Below, piece after piece: positions 36,592 through 46,220 of a DNA stretch of 64,000 bases. The stretch lies in assembly GCA_015231825.1 (NCBI GenBank), contig JADGAV010000004.1, positions 89,156 through 153,155 of the forward strand, in the 5' to 3' direction. This DNA is from SAR324 cluster bacterium. Lineage in GTDB: Bacteria > SAR324 > NAC60-12. The position numbers and the translations under genes were made by a program. Below the pieces are notes generated by a model, which was not told the DNA's origin, made no database searches, and saw only the letters and a list, made by a program, of their open reading frames with translations. The stretch's first letter is position 1; each line of letters starts with the position of its first letter.

Positions 36592-37737
36592 TTAATTCAA
36601 TGGAAACAGGAACTGAAATATTGATGGAAGCCGGGCAGCCCAAGCCGATTCTTGATGAAGCGCACCTTCCGCTAAATGATACTGAAAATCCTTCCCTTGC
36701 CTGTAGCCAAGCTTTAAAAAAGCGTCCCGCACTTTTTTTGTGTCATGCATCCCGTCATCTCCATAATCTGCACCATACCGGGTACCGCTGTCCAGCCAAA
36801 GCCGAACTTCACGCCGCTTTTTGGAAGAAAGAATTATTTCAATACCCTCCAAGGCACCCGATTCATTGGATGTGATCCAGTAGGACGGAGACACAATTGC
36901 ATGCTGACCCGCAAATTGGGGAAACTCCCAGGCAATATAAGAGGAAAACAAGCCTCCCATCGAAGACCCGCAAGTTGCAGTATCGTTTCGATTTTTCAGC
37001 ACCCTGTAATTTTCACCAATGTACGGCGCAACACAATCCCGATAATATTTCAATGTTCTATCGGCTCTTCCCTGCTGAGGAAGCACGGGAGGGTTTCCGG
37101 GCTTTTCTGCCTCTTTTTTCTCTTGAGGATAATGCGCATAGGGGGGTAAATATTCCCAGAGTCGCTCTTCTTTTCCGTGGCTCACCCCCACAATGATACA
37201 TTCCTTCATCAAGCCCTGTCCTATCGAAAAATCTGCTGCTTCTTCTGCCCTCCAGGAACCTGCAAAACTGTCTTTTACAAAAGACTCAAAACAGTTTTGT
37301 CCGTCATGCATGTAAATCACAGGATAGCTGTGATTTTTATTTTCAATGTACCCCCTGGGTGTATAGATATATAAGGGCCGTGTCGATAAGATCCCCCGAA
37401 ATTCTCGTTTCTTGCAGACCTTGGAAGGAGAAATCAAAGAAGGGGGTTGATAATTGAAAAGTTCTCCATCCTGAAACCACAATTCTTCCAAATCGGTTGC
37501 ATGATACTTTCGGGGTAATTGGGGAAAAACGGGGATTCCGTTTAGAATTATACGGAAATTCCATTTTGAATTGCCTGTGAAGCCAGTTTTTGCCGACCAC
37601 CATTGTTCGTTTGAATCGCGTCTCCGATTTTCTTTTATGAAAGGAAGGACATGTTTTTGTCCAGACGGTTTTAAAATCTCCAGTAAGGGTTGCTGAACTG
37701 TTCCCAAAAAGTGGATTTGTTTGAAATTGCGACTCAT
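36592..37737 (-). CDS. Esterase-fold alpha/beta hydrolase (enterochelin-esterase-like)
   Basis: The 381-residue protein has the nucleophile motif CGSSMGGLFSSYIAWE, an acid in WLDSGTRYGADYGDDGMHDT and the His in GALHQESAWAARL, the complete triad of the Fes/esterase-D group. An N-terminal carbohydrate-binding-like beta domain (GFTGNSKWNFRIIL) precedes it, as in enterochelin esterase. Family members cleave ester-linked siderophores or other esters. It lies upstream of the ATP-grasp gene on the same strand and divergent from another esterase. Confidence 0.85.
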   Translation of the reverse strand: MSRNFKQIHFLGTVQQPLLEILKPSGQKHVLPFIKENRRRDSNEQWWSAKTGFTGNSKWNFRIILNGIPVFPQLPRKYHATDLEELWFQDGELFNYQPPSLISPSKVCKKREFRGILSTRPLYIYTPRGYIENKNHSYPVIYMHDGQNCFESFVKDSFAGSWRAEEAADFSIGQGLMKECIIVGVSHGKEERLWEYLPPYAHYPQEKKEAEKPGNPPVLPQQGRADRTLKYYRDCVAPYIGENYRVLKNRNDTATCGSSMGGLFSSYIAWEFPQFAGQHAIVSPSYWITSNESGALEGIEIILSSKKRREVRLWLDSGTRYGADYGDDGMHDTKKVRDAFLKLGYRQGKDFQYHLAEGALHQESAWAARLPSIFQFLFPLN

Positions 37738-37927
37738 AGATTGTAAAACAAACTTATTTTAATCTCTAAAAACATCTCAAAAAAAAGGTTTTAGCAATCA
37801 GTGAATGATCATTGCATGCAGTTTGTCTTTATATTACCATTGCCGATAAACATCGAGCATAAAATGCGAGAACGCATCATTCCATATTCCAAAATGAAAA
37901 CCCAAGACCAAAAGAAGAAAGAAGAAG

Positions 37928-38668
37928 ATGCAGAAAAAACACGAATTGATTTATAGTCCGGCATTAGGATATGAACTGCACGTCTGGTGTTACGGACACT
38001 GGGGGGTGCCTTTGCTCGTTTTTCCTTCTGCAGCAGGTATGGCTCATGAATGGGAAGAAAACGGAATGGTAGCCAGCCTATCCCCTCTCATTGATTCTGG
38101 AAAAATTAAATTATATTGCCCGGAAAATAATGTTTCTCAAAGTTGGACCAATCGTCACGAACACCCTGCTGATCGGGTCAAAAGGCATCAGGATTATGAA
38201 AACTTCATCCTCACCAATTTGCTTCCCTGGATTTATGCAGACTGCCAAAGCGAAAAGCTTTCTCTCTTCACTGCCGGCTGCAGTTTGGGAGCTTATTATG
38301 CGGCAAATTTTGCGCTCAAAAATCCTGACCATTTTCAATATGCATTATGCATGAGCGGGCGCTATCAGATCACTCAATTTACAGATGGTTTTTCAAATTC
38401 TGACATTTACTTCAACAATCCGATCGACTATGTAGCTAATTTGGATGGGAGTGCTTTGGAACATGTCCAGAAAAACACTCACCTGACGCTCGTATGCGGA
38501 CAAGGCGCTTATGAAGAGGGATGCATTGAAGAAACCCAAAAGCTCGGCGAGATTTTTCGACAAAAAGGAATTTCCCATCAGCTTGACATCTGGGGGTACG
38601 ATGTCAGCCATGACTGGTACTGGTGGCGTCGCCAAGCTGTCCATCATCTCTCTCAACTGCAAGATTAA
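37928..38668 (+). CDS. Esterase-family protein (alpha/beta hydrolase)
   Basis: The 246-residue protein has the nucleophile elbow AGCSLGAYYAANFAL and a C-terminal His in YDVSHDWYWWRRQ. The N-terminus (LGYELHVWCYGHWGVPLLVFPSAAG) suits a cytoplasmic hydrolase. It is smaller than its divergent neighbour and lacks the beta domain. The ribosome site is purine-rich (AAGAAAGAAGAAG). A 190-base divergent gap separates it from the other esterase, implying a shared control region. Confidence 0.82.
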   Translation: MQKKHELIYSPALGYELHVWCYGHWGVPLLVFPSAAGMAHEWEENGMVASLSPLIDSGKIKLYCPENNVSQSWTNRHEHPADRVKRHQDYENFILTNLLPWIYADCQSEKLSLFTAGCSLGAYYAANFALKNPDHFQYALCMSGRYQITQFTDGFSNSDIYFNNPIDYVANLDGSALEHVQKNTHLTLVCGQGAYEEGCIEETQKLGEIFRQKGISHQLDIWGYDVSHDWYWWRRQAVHHLSQLQD

Positions 38669-39062
38669 GCAAGAGGAGAGTAATCTCTGCCGCATGCATC
38701 AGATGCTGCAGAACCTTAAATTCCTTTAAATGATCCTCAACATGATGGTTTTTCAGGTTTTTTTTGTTGATCTGCAGGGTGAGAAAAAGTGTCCTAAATT
38801 CAGCAAACTGAAAAAAATATCTAAACCCCCTTGATGAATTAAAATTTCGGCATATCGCAGTTTATTACTGATTTGTCTCAACTGAGAAACATGAGGATCT
38901 ATTCTACTGCTGGCCGTAACAGCGAGTGTTAAGGCCATCATATATGCTGGAGTCTAGTCGGCTGTACCACCCGTCAACATAATAGTCTTGCGATGTTCCG
39001 GCATTTCAATCAATACGGGTTGGGAAATGATGATGCGGCACGAGCAATTATAGCAGAAAAGG
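38669..39062. other. Intergenic region, nothing recognised
   Basis: About 395 bases between convergent genes. Only short open frames, no terminator with a T-run and no tRNA seen. Confidence 0.4.
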
Positions 39063-40376
39063 TCATCCGTTTACTGAAAAACTGCTGTCTTGGTTGACTT
39101 CCCGATTACGCGAATAAAATCCCATATTGAGAGTCAGTTTCGTGTAGACACACTGCACCTGTAAAGGATTCAGATCATGATCGTGGCCATTCTCGCAGGC
39201 ATCAATCAATTCCGCCATACAATGTCCGGCCACCGGTGCTGATTTGAACTGATTTCCACTGGATCCAACCGCCATATAATATCCCTGGAGACTGGATTTG
39301 TCATAGACTGGAATCCAATCGTCGGAAACATCATAAAGATCCACTACCCCTCTTGGCCGGGAAGGGAACTCCAGAGTAGGAATCCTTCGAGCCAATCGAT
39401 AAGTTTGTGCTCTCCATTGAGAGTCGGAGAGATTACGGTTGAAATCATCCGGATTCTTGATCCAAACTCGAGGGTCACATTCCGGGTCTTCACTGCCGAT
39501 CATAATCGTATTGCCTGTTTCGGGACGAAAAGAAACAGCGTTGTCGCTATCTGAGGTGTGACAGCCTTCTCTTTCAAAATCAAACCCGGGCGGAGAGGGC
39601 ACCTGATGGGCTTCCTGGCGGAGAGCCCTGGTTTTAATTTTCATATCCTGGTCGACCCCGGCCATCCGATTGACAATGGAGGAATGGGGCCCTGTAATGT
39701 TGACCACCACAGGAGCATCAATCTGTTCTCCAGAAGCGAGTCTGACTCCCTGAATTTTCCCGTGAGCTTGCCGAATTTCCACAATTTCCTGACCGAAGAG
39801 AAACTTTCCCTGATGCGCTTCCGCTGCCGTCTGCAGGTTGTGCGCTGCCAACTGCGGATCGTTGACATATCCGGATCCTGGTGTAAAAACAGCGCCTTCA
39901 ATCAGCTTGCCGGTCTTGTCCCAAAAATGCTCGTCATCATCAGGACGAGTGACCCGACCGTATAGATCGTGGGCATAAATCGGCATTCGTTTTTTAAGCG
40001 TTGCCAAGTCCCACTCTTCAAACTCCACCCCAATTTCCCGGTAATACTGCAGCGTTTTTGCATAATGTTTATCCTCACTGGATTTAAAAATAATCGTCCC
40101 CGTTTTCATGTATTTTACCAGGCCTCGTTCATCTTTCACTCCTAAATAGCTGGCCCAATCATTCCAGTAAAAAAATCCCTCGTATGCCATGGCTACACCA
40201 TCCCAGGTAGAATAGTGGGCTCTTACAATCGCCAGAGAATTGCTGGTGGAACCATAGCCCGAAGCCGGTAATTTGTCGACATTGAGTGTTTTGTATCCGC
40301 GTTTCACCAATTCAAATGCAGTCGCACATCCAATCACGCCTGCCCCGATAATGATGACGTCAAATTTCTGATCCAT
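39063..40376 (-). CDS. FAD-dependent amino-acid oxidase-like protein (DAO family)
   Basis: The 437-residue protein starts with the dinucleotide-binding DVIIIGAGVIGCATAFELVKRG and carries DAO-type motifs including GYGSTSNSLAIVRAHYST and a late FAD contact YYMAVGSSGNQFKSAPVAGHCMA. The family covers sarcosine and glycine oxidases and other amine-oxidising flavoenzymes. The substrate is unknown. AGGTAAAGCGC lies just before the ATG at 40376. Confidence 0.9.
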   Translation of the reverse strand: MDQKFDVIIIGAGVIGCATAFELVKRGYKTLNVDKLPASGYGSTSNSLAIVRAHYSTWDGVAMAYEGFFYWNDWASYLGVKDERGLVKYMKTGTIIFKSSEDKHYAKTLQYYREIGVEFEEWDLATLKKRMPIYAHDLYGRVTRPDDDEHFWDKTGKLIEGAVFTPGSGYVNDPQLAAHNLQTAAEAHQGKFLFGQEIVEIRQAHGKIQGVRLASGEQIDAPVVVNITGPHSSIVNRMAGVDQDMKIKTRALRQEAHQVPSPPGFDFEREGCHTSDSDNAVSFRPETGNTIMIGSEDPECDPRVWIKNPDDFNRNLSDSQWRAQTYRLARRIPTLEFPSRPRGVVDLYDVSDDWIPVYDKSSLQGYYMAVGSSGNQFKSAPVAGHCMAELIDACENGHDHDLNPLQVQCVYTKLTLNMGFYSRNREVNQDSSFSVNG

Positions 40377-40460
40377 GCGCTTTACCTGTTCGTTGAAAAG
40401 TTCCGGGAAAAAAGGACAATTTTGTTGTTCTCAACACTAATTCCATAATAAAATTACCTT

Positions 40461-42359
40461 TCAAGTTCCATGATCGTCTTCTCTCGGAATATTGCTGCTC
40501 CATGCAGGATCAACATCCAAATGCAGTTCCTGACTGTCTTCGTTCAACAAACCTTCCAGATCGCTTAAATATTGATGGACTCCCTGCAGATAAGCTTTCT
40601 CATTGCCCCATAACGGCGCCAGTTTTTTCAACGAGCCTTCATCGTGACGGCGGAAAACCTGAGCCATCCGATGCGCTTGATGGGCACGAAATCCCAATAT
40701 GCGTAAAGCACCAACCCCCATCTCCAGGGACGAACTAAAGGTCTCCCGATAAACTTCGTCGATCCCCAATTTCAATAATTCATAGGCATGCGGGCGGTCA
40801 ACAGCCCGTGCCAGAATTCTAAGGTGGGGAAAGTGTTTTCGGACCAGTTTGATCATCTCAACAGCATGCTCTTTGTCATCAATTGCAACAATCAGCAGTT
40901 TTGCCTGCTCAGCGCCCGCATTGCGTAACAAATCAATACGTCCCGCATCGCCATAAAAAACCTTCCACCCGAAACGTCGGAGCATTTCAATATTTCCAGG
41001 ATCATGGTCCAAAACGGTAGCACGAATGTTGTTCGCCTTCAGCAAACGGACAACAATTTGTCCGAATCTGCCGAATCCCGCAATGATGACAGGATTTTCT
41101 TTTTCATCAATCTGATCCGCCTCGCGAGATTTTATATTTCGATTGGCAAAAAGAGGTTGAATCAAAGATTCATTGAGCATCATCAGCAGGGGGGTTGTGA
41201 TCATTGAAAGAGCCACAACAACAATGCAGAGTTGGGCAGTATCGGCGGGAAGCACATGATTTTGAACCGCAAAGGAAAACAGAACGAAGGCAAATTCCCC
41301 CCCTTGTGCCAGCGCAAAAGAAAATAGAAAATTCTGACTGAGTTCAAGTTTAAATACAATCGCGAGAAAAAACAGCACAGCAAACTTGATGATCACCAAT
41401 CCGAAAACGAGCCCCAGAATCAGCCACGGTTGACTGAGAAGCAGCAGAAAATCTATACTGGCACCCACCGAAATAAAAAAAAGGCCCAGCAATAATCCTT
41501 TGAATGGATCAAGATCCGTCTCCAGTTCATGCCGATACTCACTTTCTGCGAGAACCACTCCTGCTAAAAATGTTCCCAAAGCAGGAGACAGTCCAACCAG
41601 CTGCATCAGGAGCGCAATTCCGACGACGATCAACAGCGAAGCAGCGGTAAATACTTCATGCAATCGGGTTTCGGCAATGAATCGAAACACCGGGCGCAGT
41701 AAAAAACGCCCGGCGACCACAATAACCGCGACGACTGCAAGGACCAAAAGCGCTTGCTGCCATCCAGCAAGAGTAGCCGTTAACCCTGCATGCTCACTTC
41801 CTGAGTTCCCCTTTCCTCCGACGGAAGCAAGCAATTCAGGGCTTGCCATCAAAGGAAGAAGAGCCAGCATTGGAATCACGGCAATATCCTGAAACAAAAG
41901 AACAGAAAAACTCGATTGTCCCGCATGCGTCGGCATCAATCCTTTTTCATTCAAGGTCTGAAGAACGATCGCTGTTGAGGACAGGGCCAAAATCATTCCC
42001 AAAGCCGCCGCCATCATCCAGGAAAGTCCAAAGAACCGACTCACTCCGGCAATGATTAAAGTTGTGATCAGAACCTGCAATCCTCCCAGTCCTAAAATAG
42101 AACCTCGCATTTTCCATAATAATGAAGGCTGCAATTCCAGGCCGATGAGAAAGAGCATCATCACGACTCCAAATTCAGCGAAATGCAGCACATCACTTTG
42201 TTCTTCACCGACCAAGCCCAGAACAAAGGGTCCGATCACCACTCCTGCGACAAGATAACCCAGCACAGAACCCAGTCCCAGTCGCTTTGCCAATGGGACT
42301 GACAGTACGGCAGCCAGCAAATAAATGAATGCTTGAAAAAAGAATCCTTGGTCATGCAT
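40461..42359 (-). CDS. kefB: KefB/KefC-type potassium:proton antiporter
   Basis: The 632-residue CPA2-family antiporter has an N-terminal domain of about 12 membrane helices. It includes GLGSVLGYLVAGVVIGPF and the ETDLDPFKGLLLGLFFISVGAS region, followed by a cytosolic RCK/TrkA-N domain (IAGFGRFGQIVVRLLKA, VFYGDAGRIDLLRNAGA). Kef systems are K+ efflux channels gated by glutathione conjugates that acidify the cell under electrophile stress. An AAGGAGGAGAG ribosome site precedes the start. It lies 21 bases downstream of the quinone-reductase-like partner. kefC is an equally good name. Confidence 0.9.
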   Translation of the reverse strand: MHDQGFFFQAFIYLLAAVLSVPLAKRLGLGSVLGYLVAGVVIGPFVLGLVGEEQSDVLHFAEFGVVMMLFLIGLELQPSLLWKMRGSILGLGGLQVLITTLIIAGVSRFFGLSWMMAAALGMILALSSTAIVLQTLNEKGLMPTHAGQSSFSVLLFQDIAVIPMLALLPLMASPELLASVGGKGNSGSEHAGLTATLAGWQQALLVLAVVAVIVVAGRFLLRPVFRFIAETRLHEVFTAASLLIVVGIALLMQLVGLSPALGTFLAGVVLAESEYRHELETDLDPFKGLLLGLFFISVGASIDFLLLLSQPWLILGLVFGLVIIKFAVLFFLAIVFKLELSQNFLFSFALAQGGEFAFVLFSFAVQNHVLPADTAQLCIVVVALSMITTPLLMMLNESLIQPLFANRNIKSREADQIDEKENPVIIAGFGRFGQIVVRLLKANNIRATVLDHDPGNIEMLRRFGWKVFYGDAGRIDLLRNAGAEQAKLLIVAIDDKEHAVEMIKLVRKHFPHLRILARAVDRPHAYELLKLGIDEVYRETFSSSLEMGVGALRILGFRAHQAHRMAQVFRRHDEGSLKKLAPLWGNEKAYLQGVHQYLSDLEGLLNEDSQELHLDVDPAWSSNIPREDDHGT

Positions 42360-42380
42360 GGTACTCTCCTCCTTGAAGGG

Positions 42381-42992
42381 TCACGGATTGAGCAAATCAA
42401 GACATTGGTTTAGGTATTCGTATTGCCGAATCTCCTGATAATTCAGACGATTGTCACGCAGTGCCAGTATTAGAGTTTGATACTCACGAGCCAATCGATC
42501 AGTGTTTCCGCAGTTGTCTTCCAGACGGGCTCCATGCACCACAAATGGAGGAAGATACTCCATTCCGCAAAAGTGGGCAGACTGGTCAAAAGGAGTTAAT
42601 ATCTGTCGAATGGTATATCGATTCACTCCGTTTTTCTGATAGGCTTCACGAATCCCCCCTGTGGTAATCGCACTGAGCAGTTTTTTACCATGCAGTGCTG
42701 TCGCCCCTTCTCCATAAGCAAATCCATGTTCCAATACCAAATCCTGCCATTTCTTCAATAGCGCAGGACTGCTGTACCAATAAAGCGGATGCTGAAAAAC
42801 TATGATGTCATGTTCTTTCAAAAGCTCCTGTTCAAAAGTGACATCAATAAAAAAATCCGGATAGACTTCATAGAGATCGTGGGTCGTGATTTTCTCCAGT
42901 CCCTGCAAAGCAGAGAATAGTGATTTGTTGACGATGGATTTTTCCAGGGCGGGATGGGCAAAAAGGATGAGAATTTTGTTCAATTCATTCAT
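42381..42992 (-). CDS. KefF/KefG-like NAD(P)H quinone oxidoreductase partner
   Basis: About 203 residues from an ATG at 42992, flavodoxin-like: KILILFAHPALEKS, then FQHPLYWYSSPALLKKWQDLVLEHGFAYG. This is the signature of the Kef ancillary flavoproteins (KefF/KefG, MdaB-like), which bind the RCK domain and are needed for full efflux. The adjacent antiporter supports that role. An ATG at 43037 in the same frame would add fifteen unlikely residues. Confidence 0.9.
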   Translation of the reverse strand: MNELNKILILFAHPALEKSIVNKSLFSALQGLEKITTHDLYEVYPDFFIDVTFEQELLKEHDIIVFQHPLYWYSSPALLKKWQDLVLEHGFAYGEGATALHGKKLLSAITTGGIREAYQKNGVNRYTIRQILTPFDQSAHFCGMEYLPPFVVHGARLEDNCGNTDRLAREYQTLILALRDNRLNYQEIRQYEYLNQCLDLLNP

Positions 42993-43325
42993 ATTCAATT
43001 TATTTCGGAGGAACATATTCTGGTTTAACAAGCTCACTAGGATATACCATGATCTGCCTGAAAAACAATCTTAACGTTCCAATTCAGGAATCGATAATTA
43101 AGTTCTGAATATAATTCAGGGAACTTGAACTGGGTCAAGTTCCAATTGCTGATTATCGAAAATTGACATGATCGAACAAAAATGGCACTTTGAGTATTCC
43201 ACAGAGTTCTTCTACTTAAGCGAGATACATTCAACATCATGCAAGCAAGAGCATCATCATTTGCTAAAAAGCGAATCAGCAAGCGTCAAATCCATCCTTC
43301 TTGCAGGCACTAGCACGGAGCCCGA
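42993..43325. other. Intergenic region, nothing recognised
   Basis: About 333 bases between divergent genes. Short frames only, and no promoter I would defend. Confidence 0.4.
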
Positions 43326-44336
43326 TTGAACATCACCTACCAGCCTGCAACACGACCCACTCTCTATTTTATCGGTGTCACGACCGGGAATTCTTCAATT
43401 ATGAAGATCTTTCCCAAATGGGCAGCCCATCTCAATCTCGGCGATTGTGCCATTCTTGGCATTGATTTTAAATTGAACGATGACCGCGAGGCGTATCGAG
43501 AATGTGTCCAGTTCATCAAAGACGATCCCTTATCCATAGGGGCATTGATTACGACTCATAAAATCGATCTGCTGGCCTCCTCCTGTGATCTTTTTGATCA
43601 TCTGGACCCCCATGCAGCAAAGACCGATGAAATCAGCTGTATATCGAAGCAGGATGGCAGACTGATCGGCCACGCAAAAGATCTCGTCACCAGCAAATGG
43701 GCACTGAATCATGTTTTACCCGGACATCTTTGGAAAAATTCCGGGGGGGAGGCCTTGTGCCTGGGTGCTGGAGGAGCCGCCACCGCGATTACCGCCACTT
43801 TGATGAACAGGAATTCCCAGGAACTTCCCCTGAAAATAGTCGTGAGTGATTTGAATTCAGCGCGTCTGGAGGCGATCAGGCGAATCCATACTAATCTTGG
43901 AAATGAAATCAAGTTAGAATACCATTTAACTCCTCATCCAAAACAAAATGACGACCTTGTCAAAAAGCTGAAAACCAATTCCCTGATCATCAATGCCACC
44001 GGACTCGGTAAAGACAAACCTGGATCTCCTTTGACAAATGAAGTGACCTTCCCGGAAAATGGAATTATCTGGGAATTGAATTATCGGGGGGATTTGCTTT
44101 TTCTGGAACAGGCAAATCGTCAGAAGAAAGAGAAAAAACTTCAAATTCACGACGGGTGGAATTATTTTATTCATGGCTGGGCAGAAGTTATCGCAGAAGT
44201 ATTTCATATTGACATTCCTATGCAGGGTCAGACGCTCAATCAGCTTTCCAAAATTGCTGAAAGATTTCGAACCCCTCACAGAATAGAAAACCCAATGTCC
44301 AATACACAAAATTATTCAAGGAAGGAAGGAACATGA
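43326..44336 (+). CDS. Shikimate dehydrogenase-like protein
   Basis: The 336-residue protein has the shikimate-dehydrogenase layout: an N-terminal substrate domain with the key Lys in ITTHKIDLLA, then the Rossmann-like ALCLGAGGAATAITATLM and IINATGLGKDKPGSPL. It is longer than housekeeping AroE (about 275 residues) and diverges in the substrate region, so it is probably a quinate or polyol dehydrogenase-like member. The start is TTG at 43326. It overlaps the kinase gene by four bases (ATGA), so the two are translationally coupled. Confidence 0.82.
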   Translation: MNITYQPATRPTLYFIGVTTGNSSIMKIFPKWAAHLNLGDCAILGIDFKLNDDREAYRECVQFIKDDPLSIGALITTHKIDLLASSCDLFDHLDPHAAKTDEISCISKQDGRLIGHAKDLVTSKWALNHVLPGHLWKNSGGEALCLGAGGAATAITATLMNRNSQELPLKIVVSDLNSARLEAIRRIHTNLGNEIKLEYHLTPHPKQNDDLVKKLKTNSLIINATGLGKDKPGSPLTNEVTFPENGIIWELNYRGDLLFLEQANRQKKEKKLQIHDGWNYFIHGWAEVIAEVFHIDIPMQGQTLNQLSKIAERFRTPHRIENPMSNTQNYSRKEGT

Positions 44337-45313
44337 CCGATGTAATTTGCATGGGAGAACTGCTGGTTGAATTTGTAGCCACTGAAAAAAACAGGACGAT
44401 CACCGATGCTTCAGGATTCGTTAAAGCTCCTGGAGGAGCACCGGCCAATGTTGCAGTTGCTTTGAGCAACCTGGGGCTGACGAGTCGATTTGTCGGCAAA
44501 GTGGGAACCGATCCTTTTGGTGAATATCTTAGAAAAAGTTTGCAAGAAAAATCAGTAAATACCGAATACCTGCTGAATGATTCGGATGCGAGAACTACTG
44601 CAGTATTTGTTGCAGTATGGGATGGTGGACGCAAAGACCTTTGCTTTTACCGGAACCCGGGAGCCGATATTATGTTGAATCAGGATGAAGTTGGAGAAGC
44701 AATGCTGTCCGGAGGGCGCTGCTTCCACTTTGGTTCTGTCTCCCTTGCCGAGGAACCTGCAGCAAGTGCACAAAAAAAACTGCTGGAACTTGCACGAGCA
44801 AAAGGTTTGATGATTTCGTTTGATCCCAACTACCGGCCAACGCTCTGGCCGAATCCGGAAACTGCACAGAAGGAAATTTTAGAAAGCTTGCACTCCTGTC
44901 ACCTTGCAAAAGTCAGTGATGAAGAATGGGAAATTGTCAGTGGAACTCAGGATCTCGAAAACGGAATCAGGAAAATTCTGGATTGCGGCGTTGAGTTGCT
45001 GGTGCTGAGCCGCGGAGAAAAGGGGGCCCTGGCTACCAATGGAGAATATCAAATCGAAATCCCGGGAATCACGGTGGAGGTGCTCGAAACCACTGGAGCC
45101 GGTGACGGATTTCTCGCAGCGATGATTATGCAACTTCTCCCACTTCGGGAAAAACAAGGGTCCCTTGCAAAAATTCCAAAAGAACAAGTCGAAGCAGCAT
45201 TGCATTTTGCCAATGCGGTGGGCGCGCTTACCTGTTTGAAAATGGGGGCAATTCCTGCTTTGCCTAGCCTGGATGAAGTCAATCAATTTTTAAAAAATCA
45301 AAAGATTCCCTGA
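44333..45313 (+). CDS. PfkB-family sugar kinase (fructokinase / deoxygluconokinase-like)
   Basis: The 326-residue kinase has the two PfkB signatures: FVKAPGGAPANVAVALSNLG near residue 38 and the catalytic VLETTGAGDGFLAAMIMQLL near 249. A GG-rich ATP site lies between them. The family phosphorylates fructose, ribose, adenosine and 2-keto-3-deoxy sugars, including IolC of inositol breakdown. Coupling to a shikimate-dehydrogenase-like gene suggests a polyol or keto-sugar pathway. A loose CCCTG/CAGGG hairpin with a T-rich tail follows. Confidence 0.9.
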   Translation: MTDVICMGELLVEFVATEKNRTITDASGFVKAPGGAPANVAVALSNLGLTSRFVGKVGTDPFGEYLRKSLQEKSVNTEYLLNDSDARTTAVFVAVWDGGRKDLCFYRNPGADIMLNQDEVGEAMLSGGRCFHFGSVSLAEEPAASAQKKLLELARAKGLMISFDPNYRPTLWPNPETAQKEILESLHSCHLAKVSDEEWEIVSGTQDLENGIRKILDCGVELLVLSRGEKGALATNGEYQIEIPGITVEVLETTGAGDGFLAAMIMQLLPLREKQGSLAKIPKEQVEAALHFANAVGALTCLKMGAIPALPSLDEVNQFLKNQKIP

Positions 45314-45367
45314 CTGTTAAAGTCTTGATTAGCAGGGCTTCTGATTTTTGTTTTTTCTACACAGAAT

Positions 45368-45589
45368 TCAGGGGAGACTGTCTTTGCAGCAAAAATAACT
45401 CTCATCGTAAGGATCCGTTGCATGTTTTTTTTCAACTTGATAAATAATCGGACCGTTACGAGGAGAATAAAAATGGTTTTCCTGATGCCTCCGGAAAGAA
45501 CTTTTCTTGGCTGGACATCCTGTCAGCAGCAGCGTGATTATGATGAGAGCGAAGAACGATCTTAAGATCTTCATTTTTTTCCGAACCAT
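45368..45589 (-). CDS. Small lipoprotein
   Basis: 73 residues from ATG 45589, with AGGGGAAAACGC just upstream. The signal peptide has a charged start (MVRKKMKILR), a hydrophobic stretch and the lipobox LLTGC. The short mature part (SFRRHQENHFYSPRNGP, DPYDESYFCCKD) has no known relatives to me. Secreted or outer-membrane lipoprotein of unknown role. Longer frames upstream are not supported. Confidence 0.65.
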   Translation of the reverse strand: MVRKKMKILRSFFALIIITLLLTGCPAKKSSFRRHQENHFYSPRNGPIIYQVEKKHATDPYDESYFCCKDSLP

Positions 45590-45656
45590 GCGTTTTCCCC
45601 TGAAAGTTTGGAAATGCTTTAAATGCAGGAACAGCATTCTTTTCCGATTTAACAAA

Positions 45657-46160
45657 TCAGTTTGCTCTTTGCAAGGCATACTGGACGACTTTTCCGGAAT
45701 TGAAGTTCATTTCTCTTTCGAAATTCATCCCTAATTTTTCAAATACTCGATGTGACGCCGGGTTGTCTGCTCTGGCACGTGCGATTATTCGAGAGAGGTG
45801 CAGAACTTGAAATCCGTGATGCACTACAGCTCTGGCCGCCTCAGTGGCCAGCCCTCTTTTCTGAAAGGAAGGCTGCAGTCCGAAACTGAGTTCAATTTCC
45901 GCTTCACATTCCAATCGTCGCAATCCGCATTCTCCAGCGAAGTATTCAGATTCACGCTCAAAAATTGCCCAAAGTCCAAATCCATTGTTGAGCCAATGTT
46001 CAAGCAGGTTCTGCAGTTCGGCTTTTACCTGATCAGGAGATAACACACCCAATTTCCTTATAGCCATCACTTCTGGAGTTCCATAAAATTTCACAAGTAA
46101 TTCTAAATCTCCATGCTCATAGGGACGAAGTAAAAGCTGTTCGGTTTTTAGTATGGTCAT
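45657..46160 (-). CDS. GNAT-family N-acetyltransferase (RimJ/RimL type)
   Basis: 167 residues from ATG 46160. The start TILKTEQLLLRPYEHGDLELL is typical of the RimJ/RimL group. The acetyl-CoA loop is FQKRGLATEAARAVVHHGF, followed by ARARADNPASHRVFEKLGM. Targets range from ribosomal proteins to small amines. The upstream frame to 46202 is unlikely. Confidence 0.9.
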   Translation of the reverse strand: MTILKTEQLLLRPYEHGDLELLVKFYGTPEVMAIRKLGVLSPDQVKAELQNLLEHWLNNGFGLWAIFERESEYFAGECGLRRLECEAEIELSFGLQPSFQKRGLATEAARAVVHHGFQVLHLSRIIARARADNPASHRVFEKLGMNFEREMNFNSGKVVQYALQRAN

Positions 46161-46220
46161 TCCTGATTTACTCAAACCTATAGAGTGCACAAAGCCTTTC
46201 AAAATCCAATTTTTCGATTT

